From assembly GCA_022702705.1 (NCBI GenBank), contig CM040433.1:23437797-23501796 (forward strand): a stretch of DNA of 64,000 nucleotides, read 5' to 3'. Below are positions 49,181 to 60,200 of the stretch, one piece after another. The stretch comes from Papilionanthe hookeriana x Papilionanthe teres (taxonomy: Eukaryota; Streptophyta; Magnoliopsida; Asparagales; Orchidaceae). The position numbers and the translations under genes were made by a program. Every line of letters begins with the position of its first letter. The stretch's first letter is position 1. The notes under the pieces were generated by a model, which saw nothing but the letters and a program-made list of their open reading frames with translations, was not told the DNA's origin and ran no database searches.

Positions 49181-50713
49181 TGACCCACTTTTAATATGTT
49201 TGCAAATTATGTTTATAGCAACGGCACAAAAAACTTGATCTCGCTTTAAATATATATATATGATTTAATGATGAAATGTATAATGTGGATTCTACGCAAG
49301 TATACATATCGTATCAAGTAATACAGGGCTCCAGTGGAGTCCTGGTTATCGATCCCACATGGAAGTTTTTAACAGATTTGTTATCAGCTAAATTTAAAGG
49401 AATTACTTACTAATATAGTAAACGGAAATTTAAAGTAACTACGACGAAACTAAAGTAAACTAATGCTTGAAATAAAGTTGATTTAAATAATTCAGAAAAA
49501 GTATCATTCTCCTTGTTTTTAGAAAATTAAGTGAATGATGAATTTAAATAGAATTCTTAAATTGTATTGTGACAAATAGGAGCATTCCTATTCTTTACCC
49601 TTTGGTCCAGGGACAAAGAACATTGACTAATGCTATGTTTGATTGCGAATCTGCGGCTAGGCTGGGAGGATACTTGTTGCCACTTCGAGCTCTCACGTTC
49701 CCCTCACTCGAGGGCTAACATCTACACTTCAGCTCTCAAACAATAGAGTCGAATTGAATATTTTAGTCTGTCACACTAAAATGTCTAATTCTACGTCCGA
49801 TATATAATATTTTCCTATCTATTTGCACCCTCCTTCCAAGGTTTTTAACTTCCCTGAATATTGGATGTAATTTTTACGATAGTTGATAATTCAACATATT
49901 TTAACAACTCAATTGGCCAGATTGAGAGTAAATTAAGTTTTAAGTAAAAATTATCACAATTTAATTAATATATTAGGTACTTCTATTTAATTTCATCAAT
50001 CCGCATAATTTTCATAAACAAGGAGAAAGACTAAGAAAACTACTCAGAATGCATGGAAACAAAGCATGGATTTCATTTAAAGTTAACAACAATAACAAAG
50101 ATATTTATCTTAATTTCCTCACTGACGACTCATCGAAGTTCCTTTGACTTTTTCTTCTAGTACAGCAAACTTCTAAATAGGACTCAAATAAACTAAAGAA
50201 AACTCACTAAGGACTAACAACAGACTCACTTAAGACACCAAAAATAGACTCAGACTCTCTAAAATAGACACACCTAGACACTAGAATTCGGCCTCTATTT
50301 ATAGAGGTAGGCAAAGGTCCAAGGGGTGCTTAAACACCTCTTCGAAAAGTGTTCGAGGTTCAAAGTATTTGCATTTTGAACTGTCTCGCCGTCGGCGGGA
50401 AACGACCTCGCCGTCAGCGGGGCTTCTAGAAGGTCTTCAAACTGCGCGATCTCGCTGTCGGCGGGCTCGGGCTCGCTGTCGGTGAGGTAGTTATAATTCC
50501 TTTAGAAATTCTCCTCACGATCTCGCCGTCGGCGACTTAGTTCAATTTGTATGAATTTCTTCCTTTTTGATCCAAATTCGCTCCATTTCATGCTTTTTGC
50601 TTTAATCACTTATAAATCTTCATTCCTGCAATAAAATAAAGGAAATACCTTTCTTTAAAGTGCAATTTCATCAAAAATAGATATGAATTTCTTAATGAAT
50701 TTTTCTGTGATCA
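49181..50713 (-). repeat. Left LTR (3' LTR in element orientation)
   Basis: Shares TGTTTGCAAATTATG (from 49197) through TGTGATCA with 55663-57226; similarity is about 95% by eye. The outermost 16 bp (49181-49196) have no close match at the other LTR's inner edge. It contains five copies of the 15-bp palindromic repeat at 50385-50536. Confidence 0.85.
50385..50536. repeat. Palindromic 15-mers in the left LTR (5 copies)
   Basis: Copies of CTCGC(C/T)GTC(G/A)GC(G/A)(G/A)G at 50385, 50407, 50451, 50472 and 50522. The consensus CTCGCCG-T-CGGCGAG is a 7-bp inverted repeat around one base. It is much more GC-rich than the rest of the LTR. Confidence 0.9.
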
Positions 50714-50728
50714 AAATCCCCCAAACTT
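50714..50728 (-). promoter_or_regulatory. Polypurine tract of the LTR element
   Basis: On the minus strand, AAGTTTGGGGGATTT immediately precedes the LTR end TGATCACAG. This is the usual PPT form of plant gypsy-like elements, and upstream GAGGACAAGTAATAATT also fits. It sets the element's orientation as minus. Confidence 0.8.
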
Positions 50729-52480
50729 AATTATTACTTGTCCTCAAGTAATTTTAATACTAAATAAAAATAATGATTTCTATAATAGAATTTTTCAATT
50801 CAGATAATATGAATTAAATTTAAATAACATTATAATAAAGTTAAATATAAATATTTACGAGTAATTAAATTAACTTTATAGATATAAGATTATTTAGTTA
50901 TCAGGTTTAAGATTTCTAGCTTTCTATTTATTTCAGGAATGAATATATTTAAAATAGTAAATTACTTAAGATATTTAGATGATAGGAAATTCAAGAAAAC
51001 ACTATTTAGTAAAATACTAATCCATAAATATAAGTTTAGAAATATACTTAAATTTTACCCTTTAGGTTGATTTCATTGAAGCCAATTTTTGATAAGGCAT
51101 CTCCTCAAGCTTCTCCTCACTTTATGTTTTTCTTTTCTTTTCTCTTCTTTTTCTTTTTGGATTGATTTTCAATCTTTTTTCTTCTTTTTCTTTTTCAAGT
51201 GAGGATTACTGTATCTGGATAGCTTGTTAATAATTTTGAACTTCAATTTCTCTTCCTAAATTTGAAACTTAAAATATTTCCTTGCTTATATATATTTCAT
51301 AGATTTTACTTCATTGAGTTTCTATCCTTTCTTTTTCACTTAAATACTTAAGAATTTTCAATTTTAAGAATATAGTTTTCCTTACTTTAAATAGTTTACT
51401 ATATTTGTATTCCTTTTAACCAAATATCTTATTCCATTAATTAATTGAATTACTAGAAACATTTTCTTTAACGTTCTATAATAATTAAATAAAGTAATTC
51501 ATGTTTATTGAATTGAAAAACTACTATAGAAAATCATTTAATAATAATTTTTGAAAATAGAAATTGAGAACAATTTTAATAATTAAATTTGTATTTTTAT
51601 CTTCCCTCAAACTTAAATTTTTCTATCTATACTAAATAGTGAAAAAAAAGGGAAAGTATATAGTAAAATTCATCATACATTTGAGATTTAGGTATTTCTT
51701 TTCTTTGAAATTTTTGCGAGCTTTTTCATTACTTACGGAGCACATGTCTTGTTAGTATTCTTCCACATATAGTATTTAAAAGAAAGTGCAGGGATAAAAT
51801 TTTAAAATAAGTATCAAACATAACAAATGAAAAATTAATCTATTACTACACGTACATTTAACTAATCTATATTTTAAATCATATTAAAACAATATAAACA
51901 ATGTTAACATTCATAACTTATAAAAACTTAAACTAACATCCTATATATAAAAAATTGCAAACTAATTTAACACACAAGAAATCTAACATCATAACATAAG
52001 CAAACATACCAACATCCATAGTCTTTAGAAAGTACAGAATAATCACATCCAAAATAATAAAGTTTCCCAAAATAACAAATCTAAAAAAACTAAATAAACT
52101 AAACAAAGATTCTAATCTTCTGCATCAAAATCCCAAGCTATGTCATCTCCCTGATCTCCAGGTGAGAAAGGTTGAGCAGGTGATCTTGTGAATAACGGGG
52201 GCACTCGGGAAAGACAACATCTAAATCACCACTCTATATCGACGTTCGGCCTCATAGTATGCAATTTCGTACTACGAATGTCGATGGAGATATTCACTAT
52301 CATAATTGTGTCTTCTTTTCAAGCCTCCAGATCCTTTGGTCTATATGCTCGAATCTTCTTTCCATATTTTCTCCAAATAACTCAAAACTCTTTCTACTCG
52401 GGGTTAATTCATTCATCGGATCTTGAAGGGTAGGAGTGGTGTGCGAGGGGGTGGATCATAACTAGTAGAGGGTATATCTC
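50729..52480 (-). mobile_element. LTR element, 3' internal non-coding region
   Basis: A+T-rich with no domain. A pyrimidine block (about 51125-51205, TTTCTTTTCTCTTC-like) is purine-rich on the element's sense strand. This region corresponds to the long 3' leader/trailer common in LTR-element derivatives that have lost pol. Confidence 0.5.
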
Positions 52481-53296
52481 TACTTGAAGAAGGTACATAA
52501 TCCCTTGTTCCGGATCTCCATCCTTCGTGGGATTCATATTTCTTTATATTAGCTTCGAGTAAGGGGTTTCATAGGTTCGATCCATTCCTCATCATCTCTT
52601 GCTCTACCCCGGATAATTGGCAAAGTGCATAGATAAGACCGGGATGTCCTAGTCCTCCTCCACTTTCATTTCTAGCGGTGGCTAATATATTTTTATAAAT
52701 AACATTTCCCGCATTAATACTCTTACAGTTACGAATACGAAATTCGGAAGCTGCTACATCTCTTGTTACCTCACTATGGTGGTAGGTAGGTAACAAAGTA
52801 GAACAAATAAAATAATGCCGGGCTTTAGATGTTGCATTGAGCATAGAAGAGGGAAGTTTACCGTTCACGTTGCTTTATCTTCCGGACTCCTTTCCCATCG
52901 GAGAGAAAGTCGATCACCTCTTCCGAGTGGTCCTTCCATAGTTCCCATAGTTTCATACTCGGCTGGTGTAGGTGTCTCGTACTTCATAATAAGCGTTTAT
53001 TCTAGCGGCGTTGAATTCTACAAAAATCCTCTAACCTTAACATGTGCATCTTCGACTTTGTGTTAAATTTGCATAAAATTCCTTTACTACTACTACAGCT
53101 GCTCTGTTGGTCACGAAGCAGAAATTTTCTCATCCTCGCTCCTTAATGATTGCTCAACTTCTCCTCCTGGATTCTTGAAAACTTGATCTTGAATGCATTT
53201 TCTTGCTTGTATGTTTTGAAAATATCGAGTTTGTGCTCTTGCATTAATGAATCGGGTTTCGTCATAATCTATCTGTCGCTTTTGTCGTGGAGCCAT
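52480..53296 (-). pseudogene. Envelope-like / plant-transposon domain gene, copy 2 (decayed)
   Basis: The N-terminal frame (53296-53111) begins MAPRQKRQIDYDETRF and continues with ARAQTRYFQNIQARKC, the charged entry segment of the family. The middle (53110-52870) is frameshifted. The C-terminal frame (52868-52569) has ARHYFICSTLLPTYHHSEVT and GGGLGHPGLIYALCQLSGV, which align with LLPTMRVNKVSK and HGLGHPSTIFALLSQYQV of copy 1. The function of this protein class in plant elements is unknown; 'envelope-like' is a label by position, not proof. Confidence 0.65.
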
Positions 53297-53653
53297 TTCT
53301 CGATCTGTGAAATTTGCAAAAATCTTAACTAAACTCCAAAATATTACTAAGAAGGCTTCCTACAACATCTAAATTCCATTTAAATCAATTTCCATGAAAT
53401 TCTTACAAGTATTTTCTCCACATTTCGAAATTTTTCAAAATTCTCCAATGTAGAAGAAATCCATAGTGAAAATCAAAAATTTTTGCATAGGAGTGAAGCT
53501 CTTACCAAGGGAAGATGAAATTCGGTGTCAAAAAGTGTTGAAATCGCTTCAAATCCAAGATCTCTCAAGCCCTAGGTCGGTTTTTTCGAAAATTTGAGGA
53601 AAGGGATGATGAATAGTGTCGATTGACCGGTCAAATATAGGTCTTTTCGCGAT

Positions 53654-53843
53654 CTCGCTGTCAGGGAGATTTTTCTCGCCGTCGGCTAGCTAATTAATTT
53701 CATAAGGAAAAAGTTTCGGGAAAAATCCGCCGTCGGCGAGCTCGGTTTCGCTGTCAGCGGGTTTTCTCGCTGTCGGCGAGATAATTCTAGTCGTCGGCGA
53801 GATAATTCTCGCCGTCGGCGAGATAATTCTCCCCGTCGGTGAG
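53654..53843. repeat. Palindromic 15-mers, internal cluster (8 copies)
   Basis: Copies start at 53654, 53675, 53726, 53747, 53766, 53787, 53808 and 53829. The last four are spaced exactly 21 bp, with ATAATT linkers. The cluster lies between the two envelope-like genes, upstream of copy 2. The Arg-rich ORFs across it (SRRRREL repeats) simply reflect the 7-codon period. Confidence 0.92.
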
Positions 53844-54364
53844 ATCCCAAAAATTTTAAATTTTTGAAATTCGTCAATCATTTTCAACCTCGAATTGCCC
53901 TTAATCAATCTTCCGATCACTTAATTTAATAATAATACGAAGATTAGATACTTATACTCACAAAAAGTTCACACAACACAAACAATATAATTTTATATAT
54001 GAAATCCATGAAACTTACAAATTTCACACTAACAACTTAACACATACTTATCTTAAATGTTCAAATCTATAAAACTCAACATCGCAATCCACACCACAAT
54101 ACTTTAAATGCTTAGACATAATAATTACATAAAATCTCATCAAATCTGAGATGATCAAATCAAAGTTCGACTCATAATAAAACCTAACTCCAAATCAACA
54201 CATATATATACAAATATATGACATAAACATAGAAATCTTTCTTACTCTTCAGTGTACGAACTAATATCTTCTACGATATTCCCTATGCGGCACGGAGTGC
54301 ACAAATAAATTGTAGAAAGGCACTGAAGGGAATTCGCACGATAGATTCTTCATTAATCCATCAT
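53844..54364. other. Spacer between the two envelope-like genes
   Basis: A+T-rich and non-coding. It probably holds the 3' end of copy 1 and the upstream region of copy 2. Confidence 0.4.
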
Positions 54365-55513
54365 TTACTGTCTTAGTAGATGAATAAAACTGGCCTCCAG
54401 ATGTCCAGTATGATCAAAGTTCTCCTTCATTCTCCAATCAATATGATCAAACATATCAGAGATATTGTCGATGGAATTCATCACATTTTGCAATTCTTTC
54501 TCCAATCCTTTAATCTTCTTCAGAATGAAATTAGTTTTATCAGTAAAGGGCCTTGCTAAAGGATTGTTCTGTGATGCTCTGTCAGAAATAATGGTAATCT
54601 CATCATTGTTATCCAAAGTTGGAAACATATCAGTAAGATCTAGTGGTTTCCATGGTAAAAGTACTTTTTCCCAAGCCTCATAAGAAACTTGGTATTGACT
54701 CAATAAAGCAAATATAGTTGATGGGTGTCCAAGTCCATGCACTGACCCATGCATAATTAATCCCAATGCAGACTTTACTATTATTGATCCAACATCGATA
54801 GGTAGTCCAATTTGAATATAGTAGTTTAAAATAGCGCATTTCTTTGAAACTTTATTTACTCTCATGGTAGGTAATAATTTTGATGATATAAAGAAATTTC
54901 AGTGCTTCGAGACAGGGTTAAGAAGTGATGCAGAAAAACTGACATACCCGTCTTCGCGTAACTCCCAATCATCCGGTTCGTCGGTCAGGTATCTATAGAT
55001 TTCGTTCATATTGTATCTTGAAGGCATAAAGTTGGAATAATGACAAACAGAGGTATTCTCTATAAAAAACAATTCATTTACCCTTGAAGGAGTAAATGTT
55101 ACCCATCTTCCTCTGACGTATACATTTCCATTGTTGATCGCATGTAAATTAGAGTAAAACTCTTTAACTACTGGTATAACTACAGCGGATGTCGTATAAC
55201 AAAATACCTCCCAATGCTGTTGTGCGATCATTTCTTCGATTTTTGTAGTGGAATTTTCTACTCCTCTGTTGACAAATCCTCTTTCTTTAATAAGTCTTTT
55301 CTTCATCAAGCCTTTGTTGAAGATTCGCTGCGCCTCCAAACTGATGAATTTTCTTCGGTTAAAAACTTCAGTTTTTGTGGTTTCTAAGAATTTGGTGGCC
55401 ATTTCGAATTGAAAGGATTGGTCTCTAGTCGTTCCTAAGGAAGAAAATGGTGTAAAATCGGATTTGGGATAATTTCTTACAAAGGAATGGCTTAGATCCG
55501 TCAAAAACCGCAC
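54365..55513 (-). pseudogene. Envelope-like / plant-transposon domain gene, copy 1 (one in-frame stop)
   Basis: A frame of about 383 codons interrupted by a single TGA at 54899-54901; the two halves (204 and 166 residues from their first Met) are in the same frame. Landmarks are RRKFISLEAQRIF and KKRLIKERGF (entry segment), then VIPVVKEFYSNLHAINNGNVYVRGRWVTFTPSRVNELF (the 'VPVVREFYANL...V.VRG..V.F....IN..F' core of the plant putative transposon / envelope-like family). LLPTMRVNKVSKK and HGLGHPSTIFALL follow. The last 60 residues are probably coiled coil (LKKIKGLEKELQNVMNSIDNI). No signal peptide or transmembrane segment is obvious. It is the best-preserved coding frame of the element. Role unknown. 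Confidence 0.7.
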
Positions 55514-55546
55514 GAAAAATCTTTAAGAAACCAAATTTTCAACTGC

Positions 55547-55629
55547 CTCGCCGTCGGCGGGAAGTTCCTCGCCGTCGGCGACTTAGTTATAAAACTGAAG
55601 TCATGGCGTACGATCTCGCTGTCGGTGAG
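55547..55629. repeat. Palindromic 15-mers beside the right LTR (3 copies)
   Basis: Copies at 55547, 55568 (21 bp apart) and 55615. In element orientation they lie just downstream of the primer-binding region and upstream of the first gene. Confidence 0.9.
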
Positions 55630-55639
55630 ATTCGTAAAA

Positions 55640-55662
55640 ATCGCCCAATTTCGCTCTGGATA
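55640..55662 (-). promoter_or_regulatory. Possible primer-binding site of the LTR element
   Basis: On the minus strand the LTR end ...TTTGCAAACA is followed by TATCCAGAGCGAAATTGG. TATC-AGAGC with one extra C resembles the TGGTATCAGAGC site for initiator tRNA-Met. The match is short and the LTR boundary is uncertain by up to 20 bp. Confidence 0.35.
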
Positions 55663-57226
55663 TGTTTGCAAATTATGTTTATAGCAACGACACCAAAAAC
55701 TTGATCCCGCTTTAAATATATATATATATATGATTTAATGATGAAATGTATAATGTGGATTCTACGCAAGTATACGTATCGTATTAAGTAATAAAGGGCT
55801 CTAGTGGAGTCCTGGTTATCGATCCCACAGGGAAGTTTTTAACAGATTTGTTATCAGCTAAATTTAAAGGAATTACTTACTAATATAGTAAACGGAAATT
55901 TAAAGTAACTACAGCAAACTAAAGTAAACTAATGCTTGAAATAAAGTTGATTTAAATAATTCAAAAAAAGTATCCTTCTCCTTGTTTTTAGAAAATTAAG
56001 TGAATGATGAATTTAAATAGAATTCTTAAATTGTATTGTGATAAATAGAAGCATTCATATTCTTTACCCTTTGGTCCAGGTGCAAAGAACATTGACTAAT
56101 CCTATATTTGATTACTAAATGCGGCTAGATTTGGGAGGATACTGTCTGCCACTTGAGCTCCCACATTCCCCTCACTCGAGGGCTAACATCTACACTTCGG
56201 CTCTCAAACAATAGGACCGAATTGAATATTTTAGTCCGTCACACTAAAATGTCCGATTATACGTCCGATATATAATATTTCACTATCTATTTGCACCCTC
56301 CTTCCAAGGTTTTTGACTTCCCCGAATATTGGATGTAATTTTTACTATAGTTGATAATTCAACATATTTTAACTACTCAATTGGCCAGATTGAAAGTAAA
56401 TTAAGTTTTAAGTAAAAATTATCACAATTTATTTAATATATTTGGTACTTCTATTTAATTTCATCAATCCGCATAATTTTCATAAATAAGGAGTAAGACT
56501 AAGAAAACTACTCAGAATGCATGGAAACAAAACATGGATTTCATTTAAAGTTAACAACAATAAACAAAGATACTTATCTTAATTTCCTCCGCAAGCAGAC
56601 TCGTTGAAGTTCCTTTGACTTTTCCTTCTAGTACAGCAAACTTCTAAATAGCACTCAAATAAACTAAAGAAAACTCACTAATGACTAACAACAGACTCAC
56701 TTAAGACACCAAAAATAGACTCGGACTCTCTAAAATAGACACACCTAGACACTAGAATTCGGCCTATATTTATAGAGGTAGGCAAAGGTCCAAGGGGTGC
56801 TTAAACACCTCTTCAAAAAGTGTCCAGGTTCAAAGTATTTGCATTTTGAACTGTCTCGCCCGTCGGCGGGAAACGACCTCGCCGTCAGCGGGGCTTCTAG
56901 AAGGTCTTCAAACCGTGCGATCTCGCTGTCGGCGGGCTCGGGCTCGCTGTCGGCGGGCTCGGGCTCGCTGTCGGTGAGGTAGTTATAATTCCTTCAGAAA
57001 TTCTCCTCATGATCTCGCCGTCGGCGGCCTCGATCTCGCTGTCGGCGACTTAGTTCAATTTGAATGAATTTCTTTCTTTTTGATCCAAATTTGCTCCATT
57101 TCATGCTTTTTGCTTTAATCACTTATAAATCTTCATTCCTGCAATAAAATAAAGGAAATACATTTCTTTAAAGTACAATTTCATCAAAAATAGATATGAA
57201 TTTCTTAATGTATTTTTCTGTGATCA
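55663..57226 (-). repeat. Right LTR (5' LTR in element orientation)
   Basis: Pairs with 49197-50713. It ends TGATCA against the GCTAC target duplication. It is about 47 bp longer than its partner, largely because of two additional palindromic units and their linkers. Confidence 0.85.
56855..57049. repeat. Palindromic 15-mers in the right LTR (7 copies)
   Basis: Copies at 56855 (with one extra C), 56878, 56922, 56943, 56964, 57014 and 57035. Three are in exact 21-bp register (56922-56964) and another pair is 21 bp apart (57014, 57035). The left LTR has five, so units were gained or lost after insertion. Confidence 0.92.
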
Positions 57227-60200
57227 GCTACCTAGCCCTGAAGCTCTTATGGGTAGATTTTTAATTTAAGGAGATGTTAGGTTAAGTAACGCTTTATCTT
57301 TATTAAAGGTATCATAATTATCCAACCATTGATTGGGGGCTTTATATTAGAGAGTTAAAATATCCCTAGATCAAGACCCTTTACTTTAGGATCACCAAAA
57401 TTGATTAATTTCCAAATTATAATAATTTAAGAAATTACAACCTTACCCTTAGTGTGGAAAAGTGGTAAGTTGGTTTCAACCTATTAACCCCTTATGTTTC
57501 AATCATCTTAAGAAGGTCAATTAAGATTGTTCATTGTCCATTTACCCTTTGATTAGGCCAAAATGTTAATTAAAGCTTAAATTTCATAATTACCTTTTTG
57601 CTCTTAAGGCTTTAAAGCCTCATATTTCATTAATTTAAACTCAAATGAATTTGAAATTTTTATGTTACCTCACTCATGGGTTGATTAAAACATCAGAGAA
57701 GAAAATGTGATTTTTTTTAATTTATTTAAATTTTATAATTATTTTAGAGCAAAAATAAGGATTTTCAATATTAATTTAATAACTTAGCTAAAGTAAATTA
57801 TCTATTTTTAAGAAAATTATTAAAGATTCATCTAGGTTAGATGACCATTTGGACATATTATCATGATTTTTTGAGTTTTAGTTTAATTAATATAATTATT
57901 TTTTTGTTTTGAGCATTAATTAAATATAAAATATTATTTAAATGAAAATTAAGTTTTATATTTTTCAGAAATTTCCCTGAGTTCAAGGAATCCATAGAAA
58001 CAAATTTCATATTTTTGTGATTTTATTTATTTATTTATTGGAATTATTTTAATGCAACATTAAGGAAAATTCATTTTAAGCCTTTAAAATTCACTTTAAG
58101 CCTTTTAAAAATTTATAACTTTATTTTTAAAATTAAGAAAAATATTTTAATTATTCCTAAGTGATCAAGAAGTAATTTAGAACATTTTTTATATTTTTTA
58201 ATATTTTAGTGATTTTTATGATATTTTAATTATTTTAATTATTTTAATTATTTAAAAATTAGAAAATAGCTTTAAAGTGAACTATTTACAATAACTTCAA
58301 ATTTATTTTTCTTAAATTTCTCTCGTCACAAGGAACCAAACCAATTTTTTAAATTTTTTTGCTTGTATTTTAATTATTATAAATATTTTATTGAAAAATC
58401 TCATTTTGCCTAGAAAATCAATTTTTGTAATAGAATCAATCCATATTGAGTTTAAATTTTTATGGGGAGTTCCCCTAACCATTTCATTTAGTGTGGATTA
58501 AAATTTGTAATTTTTCTTTTTATATTTTAATTATATTATTTTTCTATTATTTTAATGAGTTAAATACACAAAGTGACATTTTTAATCAATAAAATCCATT
58601 TTATAATTTTCTTATGGTCCTCTAACCCTAATGAACCTATTAAAGCAAATTTTACATTTTTTTATTTATCTTTTAATTATTGTGAATTTTTAATTGGACA
58701 GAGGTAGTTTAACTTAAAAAATAGGGATTTCATACCAGAGATGCCTTTTGACTTTAGAAAAATTAGAGGATACCCTTATTAACATGAGGAATCAACCCCT
58801 AAAGTTTCAAGCCATGGTGATTAACATTTACTTAGTTAATGCTAAAACGTCCCGGGAGGTATTTAATTAATTAAAAATTAAATACATGTCAAATAAATTT
58901 AATTTTTGTTTCACATTATTCTCCTTTGTTCAATGAGCAAGAGTATTTTTTTTATTTTATTTTTATGAATTTTCTACTTCAAGATATGAATTTTTAAAGT
59001 TTACTGAATTAAATAAATCAATTTAATCCATAATTTCCCACTTAAACAGCTCAGCGCTGACTCAACCTCGGCAGCCCCGAATGTGCATGTCGCCCTCTGG
59101 TTGGACGCCATCATATGATTCACCTGTTATACGGGCCGCATTTCACGTCTCGTTCTTTTGTCTGGCTCCATCCTAACCGTCCATCTGATACACGCGCAGT
59201 TAGATAGCTCTCTTCCTTCATCCTCAACTGGTGTAGCCAGCAGACCACATGTTTTCTAAACCTAATTTCTCCCTAGATTCTCAACTAAATCACGGGGCTT
59301 GATCCTAAAGCTTCATCTAAGTGAGGCGAACCTATCTATATGGTTAATTAATTATGGATTGCAAGTTTTTTTCACAAAGTTTCAAATAAAGCTCAAATTT
59401 GGGAATTTTGATGCATACCTTTGTCTGAGAGGGGAGGCCTCAATCAGAAGCACTATGAATGTTCGTTGTGAACTTGCAAAGCTCCTCCAAGTGCTAATTT
59501 GAGCTCTCCGGAGGTATATATATGAATGTAGTAAGAGGGTGATTCGGGCTTGATCTAACACTAATGTAGAGGACTGAACAGAGGGGGATTTTGATGGGGA
59601 ACTTCCTCGTTTGCTCTGAGGAAGCTTAGGAGCGGTTCAATTTGGGGATTGATTGAGTTTTCAGGGATGTCTTGTTTTTAGCCTAATTTTAGCTCTGAAA
59701 TTGAGATTAGGTAGAGGCAATGAAGGCTGAAAAATGGTGGGGTTGAGCTTCTTTGGGCTGTGGGAATGATTTGGGACAAATTTGACAGAGTTTGATTAGG
59801 TTTTGATGCATCACCCCTTTGACCGTGGAGGGTGGCTCTTCTTATAGACATTTCCATTGCTATCCTCAATGCAAGCTGAGGTTATAGAGAGTCCGCTTAG
59901 GTGGGGGGAAGAAGTGCTCCAATGACCAATGAGGCTTAGCTAGCTCAAATGGGTTCAATTTTGGGTTTAAGTCATGTTAGGTCTCTCGGGTTGGTGTTTT
60001 CTTGTGGCTGAAGTGGTTAGCCGGTTAGGGTCAGGTCACCTCCAATCTCAGGTGAGCCAGAGAGGTTGAGCAGTGGAATCAATTTGGGTTTATGGAGGCT
60101 CCTAGGTGAAGATTCAATTGAGATTTGAAATTTGGGCAAAGTGGCTAGGCTTGGGTTTAACCCCTTGGTTACTTGGCTAAATCAAGTCCCAAAATGGTTA

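Larger units (their letters stand above)
49181..57226 (-). mobile_element. Non-autonomous LTR retroelement, 8.05 kb
   Basis: Flanked by GCTAC on both sides (49176-49180 and 57227-57231); unit 1 has a single ACTAC at 19258-19262, the unoccupied site. The termini are TGACCC...TGATCA. The LTRs are about 1.53 and 1.56 kb. Minus orientation is shown by a PPT just inside the left LTR and by minus-strand ORFs. The internal 4.95 kb holds two copies of an envelope-like/plant-transposon domain, a long pyrimidine tract (51125-51205) and palindromic repeats. No gag, protease, RT or integrase motif is visible, so it would have depended on another element's enzymes. Confidence 0.88.

Noticed and set aside
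53686..53920. Arg/Glu/Leu/Ser-repeat ORFs
   Set aside because: They follow from the 21-bp DNA repeat (7 codons) and exist in two overlapping frames, so they are not evidence of a protein.
50385..57049. CRISPR-like array
   Set aside because: The window is plant nuclear DNA, the repeats are only 15 bp and imperfect, the spacers are short and repeated, and the copies lie inside an LTR element.
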